Source: JBOHTO01 sp050733695 (GTDB taxonomy: Bacteria > Gemmatimonadota > Gemmatimonadetes > Gemmatimonadales > Gemmatimonadaceae). Taken from it: a stretch of DNA of 24,136 bases. Below the pieces are notes generated by a model, which searched no databases, was not told the origin of the DNA, and worked only from the letters and a program-made list of their open reading frames with translations. A program made the position numbers and the translations under genes. The DNA lies in contig JBOHTO010000019.1 of the NCBI GenBank assembly GCA_050733695.1, positions 1 through 24,136 on the forward strand, given 5' to 3'. This document shows positions 15,597 to 23,080 of this stretch, one piece after another (the first letter of the stretch is position 1; every line of letters starts with the position of its first letter).

Positions 15597-15632
15597 CTGT
15601 CGAATCCATAGTTCTACTGTGCACCTGTGCGG

Positions 15633-15662
15633 TTGCTCCGCGCGCGAGCCGCCGCTTACCTT
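15633..15662 (+). promoter_or_regulatory. Candidate promoter for argF
   Basis: TTGCTC (15633-15638) and TACCTT (15657-15662) are separated by 18 bases. They lie in the only sizeable gap (103 bases) between the glycan block and argF. Start of transcription would be around 15669, leaving a leader of about 30 bases. Confidence 0.4.
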
Positions 15663-15699
15663 TCGGCGCCCGAGACACAACCCGACGCGCCGAGACGCC

Positions 15700-16638
15700 A
15701 TGGCCACGAAGAGAAAGAGCCGGGAATCCGCACACCGCGACTTCCTGCAGATCACCGACTTCTCCAGCGCGGAGCTGGACAAGCTGTTCGCTCTCGCAGA
15801 GCGCATGCGCAAGGGCGCGTACCGCCGCAAGCCGCTCGCAGGCAAGTCGCTCGCGATGATCTTCATGAAATCGTCCACGCGCACGCGCGTGTCCTTTGAG
15901 GTCGGCGCGTGGCAGCTCGGCGGGCACGCTCTCTTTCTCTCGCCGCGCGACATCCAGCTCGGCCGTGGCGAGCCGGTCGCCGACACCGCTCGCGTGCTCT
16001 CGCGCTACGTGGACGGCATCATGATCCGCACGTTCAGCCACGGCGAGGTAGAGGACCTCGCCCGGCATGCGACCGTGCCCGTGATCAATGGCCTCACCGA
16101 CCTGCTGCATCCCTGCCAGATTCTCGCGGACGTGCTCACCGTCATCCAGCACCTCGGCGGATACAGGCGCAGGAAGTTCGCGTGGATAGGAGACGGCAAC
16201 AACATGGCGAACTCCTGGATCAACGCCGCGGGGCAGCTTGGCTTCGAGCTCGCGCTCGCCTGCCCCGAGGGCTACGATCCCGATGCGACCATACTCAGCC
16301 GCGCGCAACGCGAGACCAGGGTCACCGTCCACCGTGACGCCGCCGAAGCCGTATCCGGCGCGCACGTCGTGAACACCGACGTGTGGGCCTCGATGGGTCA
16401 GGAGGAGGAGCAGAAGGTGCGCGAGCGCGCGTTCGCCGGCTTCACCGTGAACGCCGCGCTCATGAAGCGCGCCAGGCGCGACGCGATCTTCCTGCACTGT
16501 CTTCCTGCACACCGCGGCGAGGAAGTGACAGCGGAAGTGATCGACGGTCCGCAGAGTCGCGTCTGGGATGAAGCCGAGAACCGCCTGCACATCCAGAAGG
16601 CGATCATGGCTGCGCTCATGGGCGGGGAGAAGCTGTGA
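15700..16638 (+). CDS. argF: Ornithine carbamoyltransferase
   Basis: Makes citrulline from ornithine and carbamoyl phosphate in arginine synthesis; cytoplasmic trimer. The 312 residues contain the carbamoyl-phosphate motif STRTR (59-63, in FMKSSTRTRVSFE), HPCQ (137-140, in DLLHPCQILAD), the ornithine-loop segment DVWASMGQE and the catalytic HCLPAHRG (from 266). The presence of SMG fits true OTCase better than the acetylornithine or succinylornithine variants. ATG 15700 is used; an in-frame GTG at 15619 would add 27 residues that do not match the family and would place the candidate promoter inside the gene. No other arginine gene is nearby, so it seems to be a single-gene unit. Confidence 0.95.
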   Translation: MATKRKSRESAHRDFLQITDFSSAELDKLFALAERMRKGAYRRKPLAGKSLAMIFMKSSTRTRVSFEVGAWQLGGHALFLSPRDIQLGRGEPVADTARVLSRYVDGIMIRTFSHGEVEDLARHATVPVINGLTDLLHPCQILADVLTVIQHLGGYRRRKFAWIGDGNNMANSWINAAGQLGFELALACPEGYDPDATILSRAQRETRVTVHRDAAEAVSGAHVVNTDVWASMGQEEEQKVRERAFAGFTVNAALMKRARRDAIFLHCLPAHRGEEVTAEVIDGPQSRVWDEAENRLHIQKAIMAALMGGEKL

Positions 16639-16675
16639 GCCTCACCCTGCGCCGCCTGCCCACCCGCTCCACGCA

Positions 16676-16724
16676 GTCATTCCCGCCGCACACCCCCCTT
16701 TGTCGTTCCCGCGAAAGCGGGAAT
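16676..16724. repeat. REP-like palindromic element between argF and the peroxiredoxin
   Basis: TTCCCGC-GAAA-GCGGGAA (16706-16723) is a perfect 7-bp stem with a GNRA loop, set in the context GTCGTTCCCGCGAAAGCGGG. A half copy, GTCATTCCCGCC, lies at 16676-16687. This type of short intergenic palindrome is widespread and multicopy in many high-GC bacteria. It may also end argF transcription, although no T tract follows. Confidence 0.75.
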
Positions 16725-16744
16725 CCACCTTCCCCGATTCACTG

Positions 16745-17209
16745 ATGATCTCCGAACTCCAGCAGGCTCCCGACTTCGAGCTACAAGCCGACAGCGGTGC
16801 TACCATTCGCCTGAGCGATCTGCGCGGCAAACCCGTCGTGCTCTTCTTCTATCCAAAGGATGCGACCTCCGGCTGAACCATCGAGGCGTTGGAGTTCCGC
16901 GACGCCTTCCCTCGGTTCGAGGGACTCGATGCCGTGATACTCGGAGTGAGCCCGGACGACATCGCGTCGCACCGGAAGTTCAAGGCGCAGCACGACCTTC
17001 CCTTCGCGCTGCTCGCCGACACGGAGCACGCGGTCGCCGAGCGCTACGGCGTGTGGACGGAGAAGTCCATGTATGGGAAGAAACACTGGGGCAACGCGCG
17101 CACGACGTTCATCATCGGAACCGACGGAACGGTCGCGCGCGTATTCGAGAAGGTGAAGCCGGCCGGGCATGCCACGGAGGTTGCCGAGGCGGTCGAGCAG
17201 CTCCGCTGA
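16745..17209 (+). CDS. bcp: Bcp/PrxQ-type peroxiredoxin, probable selenoprotein (TGA 16874-16876 read as Sec)
   Basis: Thiol/selenol peroxidase of the AhpC-TSA superfamily that reduces H2O2 and organic peroxides. Read through one in-frame TGA, the frame gives 154 residues, the normal Bcp length. It runs from MISELQQAPDFELQ through VLFFYPKDATSG, U44, TIEALEFRD, GVSPDD, LADTEHAVAERYGVW and ARTTFIIGTDG to EQLR. The TGA falls exactly at the peroxidatic Cys of the TPGCT motif. No other stop interrupts the frame. The usual resolving Cys (five residues on in E. coli Bcp) is Leu here, and the protein contains no cysteine at all. A hairpin follows the TGA at SECIS distance. Read without Sec, it would be a 43-residue fragment with no catalytic residue. 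A single mutation or sequencing error (TGC to TGA) is the alternative. The start ATG has no clear SD. Confidence 0.85.
16885..16906 (+). promoter_or_regulatory. Candidate bacterial SECIS hairpin
   Basis: GGCGU (16885-16889) pairs with ACGCC (16902-16906). Inside, GG (16891-16892) pairs with CC (16897-16898), leaving an AGUU loop (16893-16896) with U16890 unpaired on the 5' side and GCG (16899-16901) on the 3' side. The loop begins 16 bases after the TGA. It has G among its first two bases, as bacterial SECIS consensus descriptions require, and the 5' unpaired U resembles the bulged U of E. coli fdhF. Confidence 0.6.
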
Positions 17210-17280
17210 CTGCGAGCGTGGCGTCGCCGGGCGGCCGTGCCCATATTCTTCGGTCCCGCACTGAACACGGAGAACGGCAG

Positions 17281-18396
17281 ATGGCCAACGCCGCCGCGAC
17301 CGGCTCGCTCAAACGCACGCCCTTCCACGACATCCACGCAGCGCTCGGCGCGAAGCTCGTCCCGTTCGCCGGCTACGAGATGCCGGTGCAGTACCCCACG
17401 GGCATCACCTCCGAGCACATGGCGGTGCGCACCCGCTGCGGCCTTTTCGATGTGAGCCACATGGGTGAGTTCCTCCTCCGCGGCCCTGGCGCCGTCGATT
17501 TCCTGAACCACGTGGCGACGAACGACGTCCGAGCGCTCGCCGCGGGCCAGGCGCACTATTCCACCATGCTCAACGACCGCGGCACGATCGAGGACGACTG
17601 TCTCGTCTACAGATTCGCCGATCGTCTGATGCTCGTGGTCAACGCATCCAACATCGCGAAGGATCGGGAGCACATCTCTCCGCACCTCGCGCGCTTCGGC
17701 TGCACGCTCGAGGATGTGAGCGACGATATTGCGTTGCTCGCGCTCCAGGGCCCGGAAGCGCAGCGGATCCTGCAGCCACTCACGGACGCCGATCTCGACG
17801 GCATCGCGTACTACCATTTCGTGGAGGGAACAGTCGCCGGCGCGCCGGGCATCGTGATATCGCGCACCGGCTATACGGGAGAGGACGGCTTCGAACTCTA
17901 TTTCAGCGGCGGGCACGCGGAGGCGATCTGGAGCGCCATCGTGGCCGGGGGCGAGGTCACTCCTGCGGGGCTCGGCTGCCGCGACACGCTGCGCCTGGAG
18001 ATGGGGATGGCACTCTACGGCAACGACATCGACGACACGGTGACGCCGCTCGAGGCGAACCTGGGCTGGCTCGTCAAGATGAAGAAGGGGGAGTTCGTGG
18101 GGCGCGAGGCACTCGCCCGGCAGAAGGAGACCGGAATCGGGAAGAAGCTCGCCGGCTTCACCACTACGGAGCGCTCCTTCCCGCGCCATGGCTACCCCGT
18201 CTTTCAGAAGGGAGAACCGAGCGGCGTCGTGCGGAGCGGGACGATGAGCCCATCGCTCGGTATTCCGATCGGGACCTGCTATCTGCCGAAGGCGGGCGCG
18301 GTGGAGGGGAGCGAGCTCGAGGTCGAGATACGCGGCAAGCGCGTGCCGGCGGTCGTCGCGAAGATGCCTTTTTACAGGAAGGCGTCGCACAGGTGA
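17281..18396 (+). CDS. gcvT: Glycine cleavage system T protein (aminomethyltransferase)
   Basis: Transfers the methylene group from aminomethyl-lipoyl H protein to tetrahydrofolate, releasing ammonia. The 371-residue length matches the family. Motifs: TPFHDIHAALGAKLVPFAGYEMPVQY, GLFDVSHMGE, MLNDRGTIEDDCLVYR with the folate-binding Asp, NASNIAKD, ALQGPEAQRIL, SRTGYTGEDGFELYF, GLGCRDTLRLEMGMALYGNDID and SGTMSPSLGIPIGTCYL. ATG 17281 has an SD-like CGGAGA at 17268-17273; a TATTCT hexamer at 17244-17249 is a possible -10. The frame stays open upstream to 17053, but that part does not match GcvT. gcvH and gcvP are not adjacent in this window. Confidence 0.96.
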   Translation: MANAAATGSLKRTPFHDIHAALGAKLVPFAGYEMPVQYPTGITSEHMAVRTRCGLFDVSHMGEFLLRGPGAVDFLNHVATNDVRALAAGQAHYSTMLNDRGTIEDDCLVYRFADRLMLVVNASNIAKDREHISPHLARFGCTLEDVSDDIALLALQGPEAQRILQPLTDADLDGIAYYHFVEGTVAGAPGIVISRTGYTGEDGFELYFSGGHAEAIWSAIVAGGEVTPAGLGCRDTLRLEMGMALYGNDIDDTVTPLEANLGWLVKMKKGEFVGREALARQKETGIGKKLAGFTTTERSFPRHGYPVFQKGEPSGVVRSGTMSPSLGIPIGTCYLPKAGAVEGSELEVEIRGKRVPAVVAKMPFYRKASHR

Positions 18397-18439
18397 GCGC
18401 GTCCGCCTTCCGTTCGGGCTGACCGGGGGATGTGAGCCC

Positions 18440-18942
18440 ATGCGCGTCGCCGTCCTTACGATTTCCGACGCTGGCGCGCGCGGCGAGCGCGCCGACGGAT
18501 CGGGTGACGCTATCGCCGCGTGGGCGAAGGCGCGCGGTGCCACGCTCGCGGCGCGAGACATCGTACCCGACGACACCGTCGCCATCGTCTCCCGACTCAT
18601 TGAATGGTGTGACGACGACATCGCCGATCTCCTGCTGACGACAGGCGGTACGGGTCTCGCCCCACGCGACGTGACACCAGAGGCGACCTGCGCCGTTGTC
18701 GAACGCATGGCCCCGGGTATCGCCGAGCGACTGCGCATCGCGTGCATCGAGAGCTTTCCGCGCGCGGCGCTGTCGCGTGGCGTCGCCGGGGTGAGGCATG
18801 GCACGCTCATAGTGAATCTCCCGGGCTCGCCCGGCGGAGTGCGCGATGCGCTCGCCGCGCTGCAGCCGATCGTCGACCACGCGTGCGCCATACTGCGCGG
18901 CGAGCCGACCGATCACGGCGGGGGAGTGTTGGGGGGCGCCGG

Positions 18943-18946
<4 letters not shown>
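18440..18946 (+). CDS. Molybdopterin adenylyltransferase, MogA/MoaB family
   Basis: Activates molybdopterin with AMP before molybdenum insertion. The 168 residues are close to MoaB length and shorter than E. coli MogA (195). Family motifs are RVAVLTISDAG at the N terminus, LLLTTGGTGLAPRDVTPEAT (MPT-binding) and LIVNLPGSPGGVRDAL. MogA and MoaB cannot be separated from this sequence alone, so no symbol is given. ATG 18440 follows a G-rich stretch (GGGGGATG, 18425-18432) that may serve as the SD. The stop overlaps the start of the sigma-54 activator (ATGA, 18943-18946), an unusual pairing of a cofactor gene with a regulator. Confidence 0.92.
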
Positions 18947-20553
<1,607 letters not shown>

Positions 20554-20667
20554 TTCGGAGATGGTCCTCATATTGGCGCACGAATCGTCAACCCTGCCTT
20601 GTCGCTCCGCTGACGCCGCCTCGACGTCGGGCTACCGGAACGACCTCCGCCACAACAACGCTCACCC

Positions 20668-21441
20668 ATGTCCGCGCTGGAAAAGCCGCTGACCGTGTCT
20701 GCCAACTCGTCACAATCGCACACATCGTCACCGATAGCGGGGAGCGTCCTGCCGCTCAAGCGCGCCGAGGAGCTACTCGGGACGCTGCCGGGGGTGCTTG
20801 CGGCGCGGATAGTGGCGAGCGACCTGGGTGCAGTGAGCGAGATACATCTTCTGACGACGGCCGAAGTAACGCCGAAGCAGACGGTCCGGAACGTGGAGAG
20901 CGCGTTGATCGCGCATCTCGGGATGAAGGTGGATCATCGCAAGATTTCCGTGGCGACGACGATCGAGCCGCAGAGGGTGACGGGTGACCGGGGTGCCGTT
21001 GCCGGCGGTGATGCTGCGGTTGTGGGCGAGGGAACGGCGGCGCTGGCGACGTCGCGGCGGCGGCTCTACTTCGAGGATGTGGAGGTTCGGCGTTCGCGGA
21101 CGATGGGAGTGGCATGCCGCGTTACGCTGCGCAAGGGTGACAAGTCGTTCATTGGAGAAGCCGAGGGGCTGGAGAACGAGCGTTCGCGCATCGAACTCGC
21201 GGCCCGCGCGGCACTGACGGCCATCGTCCAGGCGGAGGGAGACACCCGGACACTCGCACTCGACGGCTGCAAGCAGATTGACGCCTTCGAGCGCGTTTTT
21301 GTGTTTGCGGGCGTGACGGCCAGGGTGGGTCGTGAGAACGCGCTTTTGACCGGGAGTTGCGAGATCAAGGACAGTCCGGAGACGGCTGCTGTGTTGTCGG
21401 TGCTTGATGCGACGAACAGGTGGATTGAGCAAGCGAAGTAG
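20668..21441 (+). CDS. Conserved-looking two-part protein of unknown function
   Basis: 257 residues, no signal peptide or membrane segment. After a Ser/Thr-rich start (about 1-28), an N-terminal module (about 30-105) reads LGTLPGVLAARIVASDLGAVSEIHLLTTAEVTPKQTVRN and MKVDHRKISVA. A linker rich in Gly/Ala/Val follows. The C-terminal module (about 130-257) reads RLYFEDVEVRRSRTMGVACRVTLRKGDKSFIGEAEG and then an amphipathic helix. The style EIHLL...PKQTVRNVES...DHRKIS is one I recall from uncharacterised proteins of other phyla, often near HD-GYP proteins, but I cannot name a family. It precedes the HD-GYP gene here by 284 bases. ATG 20668 is the first start; no clear SD is seen in the 114-base upstream gap. 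Confidence 0.7.
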   Translation: MSALEKPLTVSANSSQSHTSSPIAGSVLPLKRAEELLGTLPGVLAARIVASDLGAVSEIHLLTTAEVTPKQTVRNVESALIAHLGMKVDHRKISVATTIEPQRVTGDRGAVAGGDAAVVGEGTAALATSRRRLYFEDVEVRRSRTMGVACRVTLRKGDKSFIGEAEGLENERSRIELAARAALTAIVQAEGDTRTLALDGCKQIDAFERVFVFAGVTARVGRENALLTGSCEIKDSPETAAVLSVLDATNRWIEQAK

Positions 21442-21620
21442 GGAAGGATGCAGGAGATGCATTTCTTGTGGTATATAGCCGCTGACCAACGAAAAGGACC
21501 CCCGTCCCGCTTTGTAGCGGAGATGAGCGAGCAGGCCACAGGGCAGTAAGAAGGCGAGCGGAGCCAACCCGAATTGCACACGAAGTCCGTGTGAAACGTA
21601 GCTAGGGGAGGTGACGCCAA
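21442..21620 (+). ncRNA. Hairpin-rich leader, candidate structured RNA
   Basis: A 179-base non-coding stretch ahead of the small ORF. Visible hairpins are CCGCT-TTGT-AGCGG (21507-21520) and CACACG-AAGTC-CGTGTG (21577-21593). Further GC-rich complementary tracts lie between (GGCC, GGC...GCC). The segment ends in a strong SD (AGGGGAGGTG, 21604-21613). It does not match the c-di-GMP-I, cobalamin, TPP, glycine or ydaO riboswitch consensus as far as I can judge by eye. It may be a 5' leader with regulatory structure or simply a recombination remnant. Confidence 0.3.
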
Positions 21621-21692
21621 ATGGAGTTCCTGGCCGGGCTCGTTAGTAATTTGATGTCGTTCGTTTTGTCGAACGGGCAGCACTGGGGTTGA
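21621..21692 (+). CDS. 23-residue hydrophobic small ORF, unknown function
   Basis: ATG 21621 to TGA 21692. The peptide begins MEFLAGLVSN, continues with a hydrophobic LMSFVL segment and ends SNGQHWG. A strong ribosome binding site (GGGGAGGTG) lies 7 bases upstream, better than that of most genes in this window. The ORF ends 32 bases before the HD-GYP start, so it is probably on the same transcript. A short hydrophobic peptide next to a signalling enzyme and near a helical-repeat protein could be a leader peptide, a small membrane peptide or a pheromone precursor. None is shown by the sequence alone; the RBS is the main evidence. Confidence 0.5.
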   Translation: MEFLAGLVSNLMSFVLSNGQHWG

Positions 21693-21724
21693 GAGATTAA
21701 GCGGGCCGGGGGGCCACGCCTACT

Positions 21725-23050
21725 ATGCTTCGAGTTCGCGTTTACGTCGCCGCCATTACCGTCGCCGCAGTCATAACTGCGGTGGGTCTGTATCTAGTCG
21801 ATTCCGGTGCGGCCTTGGACCGTCGACTCGTTCTGGCCGCAGCGTCGTTCGCGGCTCTGGGAATCTTCGCGCACCTCCTTAGCTTCCAACTCGCCCGCGG
21901 TGCGGTCGGATCAATCGCCTTCGTCGTCTACATCACAATCACGGCTGTCGCGCCATCTTGGTTCGCTGTCGTTGCGATTGCCGCCGCCGTTGCTGTCGTC
22001 GAAATACAATCGCGGCGACCTACGCTCAAAGTTGTCTTCAATATTGCGCAGTACTCTTTGGCGGGCGGGGTCAGCATCAGTGCATACCTTGTACTGGGCG
22101 GGCATTCGCTCCTCTTCGATGCCCCAGTGCCGTTCACGGCCTACATTGGCCTGTTCCTAACCTTTGTAGCTGTTAACACGCTCAGCGTGAGCGGTGTGCT
22201 TGCCTTGGTCGAGCACAAGACGGTATGGGAGGTTTGGCAGGAGAACACACTCGGAACACTGGTGTACGACCTGCTCGCACTGCCGGTCGTGTACGTTTTC
22301 GCGAGGGTTTACGGAGAGTTTGGCCCCTTAGGCGCCCTAATGCTGGCGCTCCCGATTCTTGGACTTCGCCAGCTATACAAGACCAACTCCGATCTTCAGA
22401 AAGTCAATCAAGACTTGCTACAACTCATGGTCGCCGCGATTGAAGCTCGGGATCCTTACACATCTGGACATTCGCGCCGCGTGTCGGAATATGCCAAGAT
22501 AATCGCGAAGGCCCGGGGCCTCCCTGCTCGCCAAGTAGAACGAATTGGCATTGCGGCGCTCTTGCACGACGTCGGTAAGATCCACGAAATGTACGCCCCC
22601 ATTCTTCAGAAACCCGATCGACTCACGGTCGAAGAGCAGACGGTAATTCAGACGCATCCAATTAAGAGCAGCGAGCTCGTGGCGAACATCGGTCAGTTGC
22701 GAGACGTGGTAGCACCGATACGCCATCATCACGAGAACTGGGACGGAACCGGCTATCCCGATCGACTCGCCGGATCGGATATTCCCTTCGGCGCACGGGT
22801 GATCATGATCGCGGATACAATCGATGCCATGACGAGCGATCGGCCTTATCGACAGGCTCTCGGAGAAGCGGAAGTAAGGCGGGAACTTACGCGCTTTGCG
22901 GGGAAGCAATTCGATCCCGAACTGTGCCGCTTGCTCTTGGATAGTCCCCTCTTCTCCCAACTGTTCTCGCAAAGGGCGCCTCTTGCAACGCCGAACTTTA
23001 CACCTGGGTTTGCGCTTGGCCGTAAGCGCGTCATGGGGGGTAGTCGCTAA
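21725..23050 (+). CDS. Membrane-anchored HD-GYP domain protein (c-di-GMP phosphodiesterase type)
   Basis: 441 residues. The N-terminal half (about 1-215) has six to seven hydrophobic segments, starting VYVAAITVAAVITAVGLYLV, and probably forms a membrane sensor. It is joined by a short coiled-coil-like stretch (LYKTNSDLQKVNQDLLQL) to a catalytic HD-GYP domain (about 225-410). Metal and substrate motifs are intact: GHSRRVSEYA, LLHDVGKI (His281-Asp282), THPIKSSEL, HHHENWDGTGYPDRL (Gly343-Tyr344-Pro345) and ARVIMIADTIDAMTSDRPYR. An active c-di-GMP hydrolase is likely. The start ATG 21725 follows a G run (21708-21713). Codons such as CTA and TTA and a lower GC set it apart from the genes upstream. 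Confidence 0.93.
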   Translation: MLRVRVYVAAITVAAVITAVGLYLVDSGAALDRRLVLAAASFAALGIFAHLLSFQLARGAVGSIAFVVYITITAVAPSWFAVVAIAAAVAVVEIQSRRPTLKVVFNIAQYSLAGGVSISAYLVLGGHSLLFDAPVPFTAYIGLFLTFVAVNTLSVSGVLALVEHKTVWEVWQENTLGTLVYDLLALPVVYVFARVYGEFGPLGALMLALPILGLRQLYKTNSDLQKVNQDLLQLMVAAIEARDPYTSGHSRRVSEYAKIIAKARGLPARQVERIGIAALLHDVGKIHEMYAPILQKPDRLTVEEQTVIQTHPIKSSELVANIGQLRDVVAPIRHHHENWDGTGYPDRLAGSDIPFGARVIMIADTIDAMTSDRPYRQALGEAEVRRELTRFAGKQFDPELCRLLLDSPLFSQLFSQRAPLATPNFTPGFALGRKRVMGGSR

Positions 23051-23080
23051 CAGCGCTACGCGATCCCCTCAGCGAACAGT

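Noticed and set aside
16745..16876. Peroxiredoxin as a simple pseudogene ending at 16876
   Set aside because: The frame beyond the TGA encodes the rest of the family without damage, the stop is exactly at the catalytic Cys codon, and a SECIS-like hairpin follows. The pseudogene reading is kept only as an alternative.
16889..17209. Separate gene starting at TTG 16889
   Set aside because: It would be a peroxiredoxin lacking its first 48 residues and catalytic centre, with no ribosome binding site.
17053..17280. Upstream extension of gcvT
   Set aside because: It overlaps the peroxiredoxin gene in another frame and adds Arg/Gly/His-rich sequence unlike GcvT; ATG 17281 has an SD.
21442..21620. 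c-di-GMP (GEMM) or c-di-AMP (ydaO) riboswitch
   Set aside because: Short resemblances such as CCCGAAU occur, but the conserved cores and pairing pattern could not be matched by eye. A covariance search would settle it.
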